This document shows, in pieces, positions 11,164 to 24,200 of a stretch of DNA of 64,000 nucleotides. This DNA comes from Massospora cicadina (taxonomy: Eukaryota; Entomophthoromycota; Entomophthoromycetes; Entomophthorales; Entomophthoraceae): contig JAKSZP010009273.1 in the NCBI GenBank assembly GCA_022478985.1, positions 124,001-188,000 on the forward strand, given 5' to 3'. A model generated the notes under the pieces. The model saw nothing but the letters and a program-made list of their open reading frames with translations, had not been told where the DNA came from and searched no databases. Made by a program: the position numbers and the translations under genes. Position 1 is the first letter of the stretch. Each line of letters opens with the position of its first letter.

Positions 11164-14100
11164 TTTTGGCTGCCTGACCCACAGGTATGAGTTTTAGCAT
11201 TGTCTGGGTTGTGGATTGAGTCCTTTACTGAGGTCTGGTTGGTCGATGATGGTGGTGTCAATGGTTGGTGGGGTACAATATTCAGTTTTTGGGGTCAGTT
11301 GGTTGGGACTGGGATTATATTCCTGGGCATCCTGTGTACTGGGAATTTGGTCACCATCCCCATCTCCCTGTCAATGGTTAATGGGGATGGTTTTATGATC
11401 AGGTCCAGGTGCCCCTTGTTCCATGCTGGTGGAGTGGCAGATTCTCCCTCTTCTGTCAGTCAGATTCGCACCCCTTCATTCAATTTAATGGCAGAACTTG
11501 ATTTTTTAGCTGGTGATTGCCCGGCCAATTTTGCCAATTTTGTTGCTCCTGCTGATTTTTCACTGGTCACCTTGGGTTTATTTGCTGATGACTTCTGATT
11601 CAATTTTGTATTCACTTTTGTCTTGTTGGGCTTCGATTTTGACTTGCTGGCATCCTGCATCCGCCCTTGCTTGGGAGACTTTTTTGGGTTCACCTTCTGC
11701 CATCTTTCCTCCTCCTGGACTGTCCATTCCACTTGGGTTGGATGTTTCTCTGTTGGTCCAGGGTCAGTTCCCTCATCCATTGCATAAGATTTGGGGTTCA
11801 GATTTATAAATGGTTCATCATCTGCTTCAGGTCGCTTTGCCATTTCCCATTCCCATGCTTCTCTATGTGCCAGGTCCAATTCTTGTTGCTGGCGTTTCAT
11901 ATCTGCTACCTCTGTTAAGTTGCGTGGGATCCATTCTCTGGCTTTTGGGTGGAGGAAAGTCTTGGTACCCACCTTGGTGATTCCCCTGATGGGGTCATAT
12001 TCATATTCCCATGTAGTTTTACCTTTATGGTGGTGGCATTGAGCCATTGTGTGGCAAGTCTGGTAGCAGAACTGGCACACTTGTTTGGCATCCTCCTGTT
12101 TGATGTATACTACTCTATCAAGGCTGGGCAGGCGGATGAATCTGGGTAGAGCAATTTTGTTCAGTTTCATCCAGGGTGCCAGTTCATATAGCTGCTTCCA
12201 CTGTCTGAGGGTGGAGGCACTTTGCAATGTAATCGCCACCAGCTTGCCAGAATTCTCGTACTTCCCCATAGTATGACAATCTGGTCTGGATTGCTTTGTG
12301 CACCCACTCCTGTTTGTGATCGGTGGGGAGATTCTGGAAGGTTACCCACCTTGCAGTTTGGTTGGCATATCTGGTTGGTTCCATTCTCAGATAAATCCCC
12401 TTGTATTTGATGCCACTTTTGAGGAGTTTCTTGCAGTCCAACTCGCCTGGGATTGCTATATCTATATAGCCCCATTTGGGCACCCAGTGGTGATCAAAGT
12501 CCCCTCCAGCTAGGACTTTGTCAAGTTCCTGATAAATTGACAATATCAGGTTGGACCATTCCTCCTCCTCCACTAGCTGCAGGTGGATTCGGATAGCATC
12601 TTTTAGGTATGATTTCAGTGCCTGGCAATCTGTAAAGCCCCCACTGATCAACTGACAGATGTATTTGATGTGGCTCTCTGCTCCATTCCAGGTGTTGTCT
12701 TTGGTATGCGCCACTGCGGCGCTGTAGGATTTGGTTTTCGAGCTTGGTTTGGGTACTTCAGCGGGGGTCTTTCCCTTCAAAATCCAACTTACCAATTCAT
12801 CAAGGCTGAATCCCCAGTTGAGGAACGCTTCAATCTGGTGGATGCTGATACCTCAGCGGCTGATACTTCTAGCCATTTATGCTCTGATCTCTAGGCTCTG
12901 CCACTCTAGGGCATCTGATGGCAAGAATCCCAGTCAGTACCACTTGAGGGCGGATTCTGGGTGCACGTTGGGTGGAGGTATTGTTGGAGGACCTCCAGCA
13001 TAATCAAGATACACTGGCACCAGTCTCTTACTGTGATGCTATTCCAGCCAACATCTGTAAATACATGTGCCATGTCTGCCAGAACACCCGCTTCACTCCA
13101 TTGGAATGCTTTGGAGGGGTGAAGCCTTCTGTAGCATATGGGGCTGCTAGCATCAGTTCTGGGAAGGATTGCTTCCAATCCCTAGATAGTTTCAATGTGG
13201 ATCCCCGCTTTGAGCCATTCTCAGCCCAAGTCTGGGGTTGTGACCCCTTTCATCGCTGTTGCCACCTGTGGTGAAATCTCATGTTTCATCCATGGTTGGG
13301 CTGATTGAGGGGTGAACCCCGCTGTGTCCCAGTCTGCAGCTTTGGCAATTGTTGTGGTGTCACACCAGATTTTCCACTTTTTGATTGGGAAAGGTCAGCC
13401 TCTAAGAGTTTCATGAATCGGTTTAGTCACCCCCAGCTCTGCCCATTTGTGCACTAGGTCCATACTGGCCCCCGCTCAGAACCAGTATTTCATCTCCATC
13501 GGTGTGAATCTGTTGGTAGACCAGTTGATGGCCTCTTCCAGTGACCAATCCTGGAAGGGTCCCCATTCCACCACTTTTTCCTTTGTCCAGCCTGCTTTCA
13601 TCAGGTCTGATGCGGTGGCTGGTGGAATTTGGGTGTACGACCAGTGTAAGGCCTCAGTGGCCTTGAATCCAGCCATGATCCATGGTAGTGCCTCCTCTGG
13701 GGAGAAAATAATGTTATACCATTCCAGTGCCTGTGTCCACTGGAATGGAGTGTTGGGCCCATTTGAGGGCTATAGAGGCGTTCAGGAATCATTTCACATA
13801 CTCAGCTAACTCTGTTGGGTTGAGGCCCAAGCTTCCAATGGCTTGGGCATATTGTGCTGTAATGCCTGCCTTTTGTACTCCATCATGTTTAATAGGTCAA
13901 TGCCAGCCTCCATCCAGGCTTTTGCATCTGCCAGTTTTAAATCTTTGCAGATTGCGGCCTCTATCACCTTGTACTCCATGGGGATCTTCATCCATTCCAG
14001 GGCGTCTTTGGTTCTAACTCATGTGCCTTGAATAGTACCACCATGTCAATTGAGATTTGGGTGTCAAGCCAGCATTTGGCCGCTCCAGCAGAAAATTTGT

Positions 14101-15272
14101 GGTCTCACCATATAGCCACAATGGCTGGTTTGATACCTTTGGAGACCCACTGAGTTGCCATAGAGTATGGAAACTGGAGGGCCTCCCATTGTTTGACCTC
14201 GTGGGTGGACACACCTTGGCATGCCAACATGTCTGACTGGATTGGTGTAAATTTAACTGGGGCCCTGGCTACTGACTTGACCGCTGTCAGGGTTTCTGCC
14301 CCTTCTGGTAATATTTTTAGTTTTTTAGATGAACTTTCTCAGGTGTCTGATCCCTCAGATTCAGTCCCCAATATAGTTTCACCCCCGCTGAGGTTGGTCC
14401 CCGATGGATCATATTAAATTGGTGATTGGCTATTTGGGATTGGCCATCGATTCATTGTTGAGCTAGAGCCCCCTGTCAGCATGACTTCATTGGGGATTGC
14501 GCCCAATGGTGTATTGGGGATCACACCAGATGATTTTCTCATATCACCAAATCAGATTTGGTCAGGGACCGTTTGCCCCCCAACTGGGTATTTTTGGAAT
14601 TGGAGCCTGACTTCTTCTTCACACAAAAACCTGAGCAGATTTGGTAAGTTTTTCCATGTCAGTAGAAAACTTTTTTAGCTTTGCTCTGTTGGTTTGAGCT
14701 GCTGATTTTCATCAATTGAATCTGAGTCAGCTTTGGATCCTACCAATACTTCATCCAGGTTTTTTATTTATTTTGGCAAAAATTTTTCACAATGTGAGAC
14801 CCAATCCCCTCTACTGATTGAGATTCACTGGGGAATATTCTTGATACCTCTGTTTGTGGCATCAGGCCTCACTCCCTGAAGGATTCTCTTGTTGCTGGTT
14901 ATCATCAGTCACCAATCCTAGGGAGTCAGCCCTGTTATCTGTGCTAGTTGCAAGGGCACCATGACCCATCAACACATTCATATGTTTCATCATCATTCAT
15001 GTCACCAGATTGTTACTTGATGTACATGTGTTATATTGCCCTTCCCCATTTCTAGTTGTGTGGGGGCTTGGGCCAGCAGGAATTTTGTTAGATGGTATGT
15101 CCATCATAGCATCCTTCATATTATTATTGTTAATTAATATTGGCACAGGCAAGTCATCTGTTTCTATGTGCTGTGCACAGACAGGCAGATTGACTTCCCT
15201 ACGCTTGGGTGGTTGGCCATTGTTCACTGCTCTATAATTGCAGTGCGCTCTGGCAGTTGGTTGCTCTCTCAA
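11160..15272 (-). pseudogene. LINE-A copy A ORF1: long repeat-containing zinc-knuckle protein, broken
   Basis: ORF1 spans about 1,370 codons, far longer than typical LINE ORF1 proteins. The start MREQPTARAHCNYRAVNNG at 15272 is shared by all three copies. The central part (about 12950-14200) carries tandem 13-residue units of the form [FIV]-[ST]-P-x-x-A-x-x-W-x-x-x-[GR], for example FTPMEMKYWFRAG and IDLLNMMEYKRQA. Towards the C terminus an RRM-like segment (VTFQNLPTD, SYYGEVREFW) leads into a CX2CX4HX4C zinc knuckle, CQFCYQTCHTMAQC (about 12085-12050), and a Lys/Ser-rich tail. ORF1 proteins of this group bind element RNA; the function of the repeats is unknown. Broken by several frameshifts and stops. 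Confidence 0.85.
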
Positions 15273-15488
15273 TTCTTGTTCAGTTCACTTTTTGATTTAA
15301 AAGTGATGTATGGGAGAGAGAAAAAAACTAAATTCAATCTAAGGTGTCACTTACGTTTTCATAAATAAGATTAAAACTATTTATAGCAAATCAAATAAAT
15401 CTATTTGTGGAAATTTATTTCCACACATAATCTAACTGCACGAATACTTAATTAGCATAGTGTTTAATAATATCTATATATTTTACAA

Positions 15489-15900
15489 CTAGCATCCATT
15501 ACCCATGCTTCGCTACAGTGTCTAAATTTCAGGTGTTTTGAATTGATTAGTTTAGATTTTCATTATAGATAAACAAAATACTCAGCCAAATCTTATTGCT
15601 CAATCGAATCAGCTAAAATCACCAACCGCTCAGCCAAAACTAAGTGTTTTTATCAAATTGACCAAACTTCAACCACCCCCCAAAACCAAACTGTCATACC
15701 GAATCGACCAAAAACCATCAACGACTCGGCCAAATGAAATAAACCTATTGAATCAATCAGTTAACATCAAACTGTTACCTGAAACATCTTTATATTTAAA
15801 ATTATTGTGACACGCCTTCCAAACTACTAAATCAATTTAAACTTAACTTGCTAAAAGTATTTTATAATTAGGGGAACCAAATTAATCAGGGTTTTAAAAT
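15489..15900 (-). mobile_element. Helitron 3' end and body, minus orientation
   Basis: Read on the minus strand, this ends ...AGCGAAGCATGGGTAATGGA followed by TGCTAG|T, the Helitron 3' form: a short stem-loop region just before a terminal CTAG inserted before T. The body to about 15800 is the reverse complement of the segment just before 35039, including the GGTTGATGG and TTGATTCGAT modules. It continues into sequence ending at a second Helitron end near 15910. No Rep/helicase gene is present, so it is non-autonomous or truncated. Confidence 0.65.
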
Positions 15901-15909
15901 TATATAAAA

Positions 15910-16230
15910 CTAATATCAAGACCCGTGCTTCGCTATGGTGTTTAAAGTTTATCAGATGATCCATATTGATGAACCACTAAACCGCTCAGCTAAAACCATT
16001 GAACATACCAAATCAGCCAATCAACAACCACCTTGTAAAATTAAACTTATTAAAATCAAAACAATCAAAACCACCAACCACTTACTAAAAACTAAAACCA
16101 TTGAACATTAAATCAACCAATCACCAACTGCTTCATATTTGTAAACAAACCTAAACTTATCGAAACAACCAAAACCACCAACTGCTTGGCAAAACCATTT
16201 AATACTTTTGTCGCCATATCACCCAAATAT
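15910..16230 (-). mobile_element. Second Helitron 3' end and body, minus orientation
   Basis: The minus strand reads CCATAGCGAAGCACGGGTCT then a TTAG-type end, a mutated CTAG. The following 300 bp contain the same degenerate modules (plus-strand AACCACCAACCACT and AACCATTGAACAT) as the first Helitron body. Two 3' ends about 420 bp apart in the same direction suggest one element inserted into, or truncated against, another. Confidence 0.5.
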
Positions 16231-16256
16231 GAGTGATGAGTATGCTTCCGTGGGGG

Positions 16257-16280
16257 CCTGTCACCCAAATGGGTGACAGG
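16257..16280. repeat. Perfect 10-bp hairpin, plus adjacent inverted repeat
   Basis: CCTGTCACCC and GGGTGACAGG form a perfect 10-bp stem with an AAAT loop. Immediately after it, CTACGAAT (16282-16289) and ATTCGTAG (16303-16310) form a second stem. Neither lies in a recognisable gene. They may be relics of a small transposon end or of the adjoining Helitron. Confidence 0.7.
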
Positions 16281-16601
16281 GCTACGAATATGTTAATGAA
16301 CAATTCGTAGGTTTAGCATCGCTTATAGCAAACTCAAATGTGACGTCTTAAATACTATCAACTAGTAAAAAAACTACCCAAAACCACCATCGGAGCTCTG
16401 AAGGGGTACATAAGAAAAAGGTGCACAAAACTGAATTCTTAGCTGTATGGGTGGAGGACAACATAAAAATATTAAAAATATTCAAATTATACTACACTTT
16501 TTAATAATTTATATTTATGATAAAATATTATATTATATAACAGTTTTTTTATAGTATTTGTTAAATTAATCTACACACATTTGTGGTGATTTTAGACAAT
16601 T

Positions 16602-16644
16602 AAGACAATAGGTTCCATCTAGTACTAAAAAAAGACAATAGGTT
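16602..16644 (+). mobile_element. Micro-retroposon 2 with 13-bp target duplication
   Basis: Direct repeats aagacaataggtt at 16602-16614 and 16632-16644 flank a 17-nt insert, CCATCTAGTACTAAAAA. The A run abuts the downstream repeat, as in target-primed insertion. Confidence 0.78.
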
Positions 16645-16649
16645 ATAAT

Positions 16650-17070
16650 TTTTAACCAACTTTGAATAAAGGAGAAGGTTCTCAATTCAATCTGTATGTA
16701 TGTTTTTTATATTGTATTTATTTGGGGAAGTAAAATTATTTGAGGTGGGTTGACCTTGGGAAAAATACCACACTGAGAATTCTTTATAGCCAGTACAGGT
16801 TTCAAACTCAAAACCTGCACTTAGGGTGGAAGCACTTTTAACCACTAGGCTAACCACCCATTGTATGTATATTTTTCTTTTTCTTTTTTTTAATATTTGT
16901 TCATGACTAACTCTGAAAATACTAGACCAATTTGGATGATCATCTTCTTCAAAAATAGAGGATGCTCCAACTTAGGTCCAATTTTACTTTTTTAAGTATT
17001 GGCAAGCATCTGCCCATTAATTTAGTAAGTATATTAAAATTAGGCTTGGAAGTGATGGATACTTGTGGGA
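16650..17070 (+). repeat. Dispersed repeat R, copy 2, interrupted by a SINE
   Basis: It matches 7105-7340 from TTTTTAACCAACTTTGAATA through ATCTGCCCATTAATTTAG to AGGCTTGGAAGTGATGGATA. The copy at 7105 lacks the SINE and shows the unoccupied target. Copy 2 has lost CpG relative to copy 1 (for example AACCGACTTT against AACCAACTTT). Confidence 0.65.
16692..16880 (-). mobile_element. tRNA-derived SINE, copy 2, with imperfect target duplication
   Basis: The body, about 16711-16861, matches SINE copy 1. On the minus strand its head has a perfect A box, TAGCCTAGTGG, and the middle has GTTTGAAACC as a B box. Flanks TGTATGTATGTTTTTTATA (16692-16710) and TGTATGTATATTTTTCTTT (16862-16880) are the target duplication. 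The unoccupied site is visible in repeat R copy 1 near 7150, which supports a real insertion. Confidence 0.8.
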
Positions 17071-17229
17071 CTAATACAACTCCAGATAAAAATTCTGACA
17101 TCAGTTAAGTAATAGCTTCCAATCAACTTTTTATTTATCTATACAAATACATCCTTTAGCATAAGTGGCTCATTCTTTTTCTCTCTCACAAACATCACTT
17201 TTTAAATCAGAAAGTGAACTGAACAAGAA

Positions 17230-20200
17230 TTGAGAGAGCAACCAACTGCCAGAGCGCACTGCAATTATAGAGCAGTGAACAATGGCCAACCACCCAAGCG
17301 TAGGGAAGTCAATCTGCCTGTCTGTGCACAGCACATAGAAATGGACGACTTGCCTGCGCCAATATCAAATAACAATAATAATACAAAGGATGCTAAGATG
17401 GACATACCATCTAACAAAATTCCTGCTGGCCCAAGCCCCCATACAACTAATAATGGGAAAGGGCAATACAACCCATGTATGTCAAGTAATAATTTGGCAA
17501 CATGAACGATGATGAAACATGCAAATGCATCAAAGGGTCATGGTGCCCTTGCGACTAGCACAGATAACAGGGCTGACTCCCTAGGATCAGTGGCCACTGA
17601 CAACCAGATGACAAGAGACACCTTTGGGGAGTGAGGCCTGATGCTGAGAATAGCAGTATCAGGAATATTCCCTACCAAACCTCAACCAGTAGAGAGGATT
17701 GGGGCCTTGCAGGGTAAGAATTTTTTTGTGGAAAAAAATAAAAAACCTAGATGAAGTATTGGGTGGATCTGAAACCAATTTGGATTCAATTGATGAAAAT
17801 CAGCAGCTCAAACCAACAGAGCAAAGTCATAAAAAGTTTTCTACTGACACAGAAAAACTTACTGAATCTGCTCAGAGTATTCAAGTAAAGAAGATCCCCA
17901 ATACACCATTGGGTGCAATCCCTGACAAATTCATGTCAACAGGGGAGCCTAGCTCAACCAAGAATTGATGGCTGATCCCAAATGGACCATCAGGAACAAA
18001 CCCTGACAATTTTAAGCCATCAGAGTGGATTAGATTAGCACAAAGCCAATCACTAAACCAATATGAACCATTGGGGACCAAATCTGAGAGATTGGATACT
18101 TGAGAAAATTTGGCAAAAAAACTAAAAGTACTGCCAGAAAGGGCCAAAACATTGACAGTGGTCAAGTCGGTGGCCAGGGCCCTGGTGAAATATACCCCAA
18201 TTTAGTTAGACATGTTGGCACGTCGAGGCATGTCTGCCTGTGAAGTCAAACAATGGGAGGCCTTCCAGTTCCTATACTCTACAATGACCCAGTGGGTCTC
18301 CAAAAGTATCAAACCAGCTATCATGGCTATGTGGTGAGACCATAAGTTTTCCACTGGAGCAGCCAAATACTGGCTCAATACCCAAATCTTGATCGACATG
18401 GCAGTACTATTCAAAGCATTATGAGTTCAGACTGAAGACGCCCTGGAATAGATGAAAATCACCATGGAGAACAAGGTGATTGAGGCACAATCCACAAAGA
18501 TTTAAAACTGGTGGATGCAAAGGCCTGGATGGATGCCAGCATCAACCTTTTAAATGCAATGGAGTATAACAAGGCAGGTAGAACAGCATGATACGCCCAA
18601 GCCATCAGGAGCTCGGACCTCAACCCAACAGAATTAGCTGAATATGCAAAATGGTTCCTAAAATGCCTTGATTGCCCTCAAATGGGCCTGACACACCATT
18701 CCAGTAGATACGGCACTGGAATAGTATAATACTACATTCTCCCCAGAGGAGGCACCACCATGGATCATGGCCAGGTTTAAGGCCACTAAGGCCCTACACT
18801 GATTGTACACCCAAATTCCACCAGACAGCGCATTGGACCTGATGAAAGCGGGCTGGAAAAAGGAAAAAGCGGTGGAGTGGGGACCTTTCCAGGATTGGTT
18901 GCCGGAAGAGGCCATCAACTGCTCCACCAACAGATTCACACCAATGGAAATAAAATACTAGTTCCAAGCGGGGGCCAGTATGGATCTAGTGCACATATGG
19001 GCAGAACTGGGGGTGACTAAACTGATTCACAAAACCCTTAGAGGCTGACCGTTCCTGATCAAAAAGTGGAAAATATGGCACAATGCCACAACAATTGCCA
19101 AAGCTGCAGACTGGGATGCAGAAGGGTTCACCCCTGAATCAGCCCAACTGTGGATGGAACACAAGATTTCACCACAGGTGGCAATGGCAATGAAAGGGGT
19201 TGTGACCCCAGACTTGGGCCAAAAATGGCTCAAAGTGGGGATCCACATTGAAACCATCAGTGATTAGAAAAATCCTTCCCAGTTCCAATGCTAGCAGCCC
19301 CATATGCCACCAAAGGTTTCACCCCCTCTGAATAATTCTAATGGAGTGAGGTGGGAGTTCTGGCAGCCATGGCATAAAGATTAACAAATGGGGGCTGAAA
19401 TAACATCACAGTAAGGGACTGGTGCCAACGTAGCTCAGTTACACTTGAGGTCCTTCAAAAATACCTCCACCCAACATATGGCCCAGAATCTGCCCTCAAG
19501 TGGTACTGACTGGGGTTCTCGCTGATGGATGCCCTTGAGTGGCAGAGCCTTGAGATCAGAGTGCAAATGGCTAAAATATCAGCTGCTGAGGTATCATCAT
19601 TCATCATATCAAAGCATTCCTCAACCAGGGGTTCAGCCTTGATGAATTGGTAAGCTGGATTTTGAAAGGGAAGACCCCCACTGAAGTACCCAAACCAAGT
19701 GAAAAAACCAAATCCTACAGCGCAGTGGCAGCACATACTGATGACAACACCTGGAATGGAGCAGAGAGCCACATTGAGTATATCCATCAGTTGATCAGTG
19801 GGGGCTTTACAGACTGCCAGGCACCAAAATTGTACCTAAAGGACACTATCCAAATCCACCTGCAGCTAGTGGGAGGAGGAATGGTCCAACTTGATAATAT
19901 CAATTTATCAGGAACTTGACAAAGTCCTAGCTGGAGGGGACTTTGATCACCACTGAGTACCCAAATGAGAATATATAGATATAGTGATTCCAGGAAAATT
20001 AGACCACAAGAAACTCCTCAAGATTGGCATCAAATACAAGGGGATTTATCTGTAAACAGAGCTGACCAGATATGTCAACCAAACCACAAGGTGGGTAACC
20101 TTCCAGAATCTCTCTACCAATTGCAAACAAGAGTGGGTGCACAAAGCAATATGGACTGGATTATTGTACTATGGGGAAGTACAAGAATTATGGCAAGCCA

Positions 20201-21246
20201 GTGGCAATTACATCATGAAGTGCCTCCACCCCCAGACAGTGGAAGCGCTGTATGAACCGGCACCCTGGATGAAGCTGAAAAAATTGCCCTACCCCATTTC
20301 ATCCATCTGCCCAGCCTTGACAGGGTAGTATACGTCAAACAGGAAGATGCCAAACAAGTGTGCTAGTTCTGTTACCAGACCTGCCACACAATGGCTCAAT
20401 GCCACCACCATAAAGATAAAACTACTTGGGAGTACAAATATGACCCTGTCATGGGGATCAACAAGGTTGGTACCAAGACTTTCCTCCACCTGAAAGCCAG
20501 AGAATGGATTCTGTGCAACTTGACAGAGGTAGCGGACATGAAATGCCAACAACAAGAATTGGACCTGGCACATAGAGAAGCATGGGAACAAGAAGTGGCA
20601 AAGTGGCCCAAAGTGGATGATGAGTTGTTTATAAATCCAAACCCCAGATATTATGCAATGGATGAGGGAATTGACCCTGGACCAGCAGAACAATGTTCAA
20701 CCCAAGTGGAATGGATGTTCTGCAAGGAGGAAAGATGGCAGAAGGTGAACCCAAAGAAGTACCCCAAGAAAGGATGGACACAGGAAGCCAGAAAATAAAA
20801 ATTGAAGCCCAACAAGCCAAAATCAAATAATAAATCAAATCAGAAGTTATAGGCAAACAATCCTGAGGCGACTGGCAAAAAATCAGCAGATGTGACAAAA
20901 TTGGAAAAGCTGGCCAGACAATCACTGACTAAAAAATTGAGTTCTGCCACTAAATCAAATGAAGGGGTGAGAATCTGAATGAAAGATGAGGGGGAATCTG
21001 CTGCTCCACCAGCAGGGGACAAGGGGCACCCAGACCCAATCATAAAACCATCCCCATTATCCATCAATATGGAGATGGGGTTGGCAACCAAATTCCCAGT
21101 ACACAGGATGCCTGGGAATATAATCCCAGTACCAACCAACCCCAAAAACTGAATAATACACTCCACCAACCAGACCTCAGTACATGACTATCCACAACCC
21201 AGATAATGCTAAACCTCATATCCATGGGTCAGGCAGCTGGAAATAA
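17230..21246 (+). pseudogene. LINE-A copy B ORF1, broken
   Basis: It starts MREQPTARAHCNYRAVNNG at 17230 and ends GSGSWK-TAA at 21246. The 13-residue repeat region lies at about 18200-19500, with units such as FSTGAAKYWLNTQ. The zinc-knuckle cysteines are partly lost near 20360, where the first Cys codon reads TGC but the following Gln has become TAG. A CGA codon that became TGA in copies A and C reads CAA here, part of the evidence for CpG decay. The protein would be as in copy A; this copy cannot be translated intact. Confidence 0.85.
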
Positions 21247-24200
21247 GGATAGTGACCACAAATGCTCGGGGGATGGTGAGCATACAAATGAGGAGGAGGA
21301 AGACGCACCATTTAAAAACTAATAATAATATCAACCTAATTTTTATTTCAGAAATGCAAGCTGGTAACCAAAAGAAAATGGTGCCAAGATCAAACCATGA
21401 CATGAAAAACCACCTGTGGTCTCGTCAAATAGGCTACCAAGCCCTCTGGATGGACCATGTGGCAATTGTCACAATGGATAAGAAAATAGACCTGGAATTT
21501 GTGAAAGAAACTCAAGCTGGAAGGATCTTTATAGCAACAGCTACAAACAGAGAAACTGGCAAGAGCATACAAGTGGTAGCAGTCTACGCCCCACCAAAGC
21601 TCCACAAAAACCATATTTTTTGTGAATTCTTAGCGGAAGTGCCATCCAAAGTGATGACCATAATAGCAGGAGACCTGAACTGTTGGACAAATGTGAGCCA
21701 GGATACGTTCCTGATGAGAGAATGTCCCAACAGAAAGGCTGACGAGATGCTGGATTACCTAGTCAAATTGGGGATGTGCCTAATGATTGATGAAGAGGAT
21801 GACGACCTGGCCAACTTAACATGATGGTCATACGACGCTGCTGGATCCCCACCGTTGGAATCTTGTTTAGACTACATCTTAGTGTCATCAGATCTCAAGC
21901 TGATGACATCCAACAGCAAGGTTAGCATAAATGCCAAAAGTGACCACATGGTCATCTGTGTGGATATCAATCTTGATGAACCCCCAAGGAACTGCAAATG
22001 GCAACTGGCACCAGTCACGCTGAGGGATGGGGAATGGCACCGATAGATTGACACTGGACTGGATTGACTGGTAGCATATCTGGACAGCCACATGGAGTTG
22101 AACCTTCTAGAATGATGGGCTCAGATCAAAGCAAAACTGAAGCACAATAGCATGAAGTTTGAAAAAGCAACCTCCTACAAGTGAGCTGCCACCAAGAAGC
22201 AGCTGAATTCTAAATTAGAAAGGCTGAGGCTCACCTGGTGGGACAGCGAGGACTGGTGGAGCAATTACCAAGCAACACACAGAAAGTATTGGGCCATAAT
22301 GATGAAACAAGACTCAGAGAGATGGACCAATGTGACTTACTGATATCAGAGCCTAGCAGGGATGATGACCAAAGAGGGCCTGAAGCACTTCAAGGAAATT
22401 TGAACCAAGGCTAGGGTATGGGAAGTGGAGACAGCAGAAGGGGGAGTATCAACAGACCCTGAAACAATCAAGTGTGAGGTCGAGCAATTCTATGGTGATC
22501 TTTTCTGACAATGATAAATGAGCAAATCAGTGACAAAAACCTTTATTGACCTGGCCAAGCTGGCACTGGGGGCTGTACACCAGAAGATGTCACCAAGCTA
22601 TCTGCCAAAATCTCTATTGATGAAGTTAAGAGGGCACTAAAGGAGTCACCAAGAATGAAAGCACCAGGCCCTGACAATATGTGTGCAGAAATATACAGCG
22701 TATTCTGAGACCACATCGCGCCGGAGCTCAAAGCCCTCTTTAACCACTGTTTACAAAATGGCCAGCAATTTTTGGGAGGCCAAGAGACCCAAATCATACT
22801 TTTGTACAAAAAGGGCCTCCGATGCCAACTTTGGAACTGGCGCCCAATTGCACTATTGAACGCCAATTATAAACTGCTCACGCATATACTATCTAATTGA
22901 CTGATGGCAATGGCACCGCGCACACTTCATAAGGCCCAGAATGGATTTGTTAAAGGCCATAGTATATGGGACAGCATTGGATCAGTCCAGAGCATACTCC
23001 AGGATGTGAGGGGCATTGAACAGGGGTACCTTATGTTCCTCGACATGGAAAAGGCATATGACCAAGTAGCATGGTCATTCCTCCATGAGGCACTAAAGGC
23101 AGTCAGAATTCCTGACACTTTTTGAGCATGGATAACGACGCTGTACTTGGGCCTGGTAACAAAGGTGATTGTTGCAGATGGTGTAACCAACAAAATCCTT
23201 GTTAGGTAGAGCCTCCAACAAGGTGACCCCATGTCACCAATACTGTTTAATTTTGCAGCCAACATTCTACTGGCAGCAGTGGACGCGAAACTCCAGGGTC
23301 TAGTCCACCCTAATCAAATGTCACTGAAGATGCTAGCTTTTGCTGATGATATGGTAGTAGGCATAAGCTCAACGACTGACCTCCAGGGCGCTGAGGAACT
23401 ATTAAACCTCTACCAGTTAGCTTTGAACGCAAAAATCAACTTGGCAAAAACCTCAGTGATGAGGATTGACAACCTGAACTTCAGCCCGCTGACTGACACA
23501 ACGCCAATCATGAACTCCCAGACAATTTGATACCTTAGATACTATTCAATGATAAGGGACCAGCGGTACTGGAGACTGAACAGGAAGTATTGTCAAGCTT
23601 ATCAATCCAAATGGCATGCTGGAAGAGCGCCAGACTATGCCTCAAGGAGAAAGTGCAGGAAATCAATGTCTTCTTCTCAAAGTTGTGGTATGCTGCTCAT
23701 ATGCTGCCAATGAGCCTGAACTTAGAGAAGAAAATCAGGATAATGCTCCAAACCTTCCTGTGGTTCAAGGTGAAGGTGGCACCAATACCACTGGAAGCCC
23801 TGTCAAAACCAAAGAATGAAGGAGGCATGGGTCTCCTGGACTTTGAATCTCACACCTGTCATATATGAGGGAAGTCATTCCTTAAGCTAACACAGACGCA
23901 CATGCGCTGCATGACCCTAGCGTGGGGCGTGAACTGGGCAAGAGACCAAGGCCTTCAAGAGCTGGTCTCTCCCTGCTCAATACATGAATGGATGGCGCAC
24001 CACCCGCGGATAACTCCTGAAAGGGTACTCCACACTACTGGTGACTATGCAATCAGGCCGTGCGCCAGGGTGGATGGTCATTTGAGTGATCAGCCCGAAA
24101 TGCCAACCAAATTCAAAGGGATGTCAAAGCCCATAATTCTGCAATGATTTCTGTAATGAGCTGAGAGGAGCGTAACCAAATTGCCAAAGAATATGCAACC

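Larger units (their letters stand above)
7341..15325 (-). mobile_element. LINE-A retrotransposon, copy A (near full length, decayed)
   Basis: This is a non-LTR retrotransposon of about 8 kb on the minus strand, with a large ORF1 (15272 to about 11160) and an ORF2 with endonuclease, reverse transcriptase and a C-terminal zinc motif (11163 to about 7453). The 3' end reads CCCTCCCCTCTTACTTTCCC followed by an AATAAAG-type signal. The 5' UTR begins near 15325 with a short hairpin (CACTTTT/AAAAGTG). Copies B (17173-25090) and C1 (25644-33645) are the same family. It is the best-preserved copy, with single open stretches of 269 and 203 codons, but still has many stops and frameshifts. Clear target duplications were not found here, unlike for B and C. 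Confidence 0.92.

Noticed and set aside
11200..12513. Long plus-strand frames opposite LINE-A ORF1 (for example 132 codons at 11200)
   Set aside because: They are antisense shadows of ORF1, whose frame on the minus strand has recognisable motifs.
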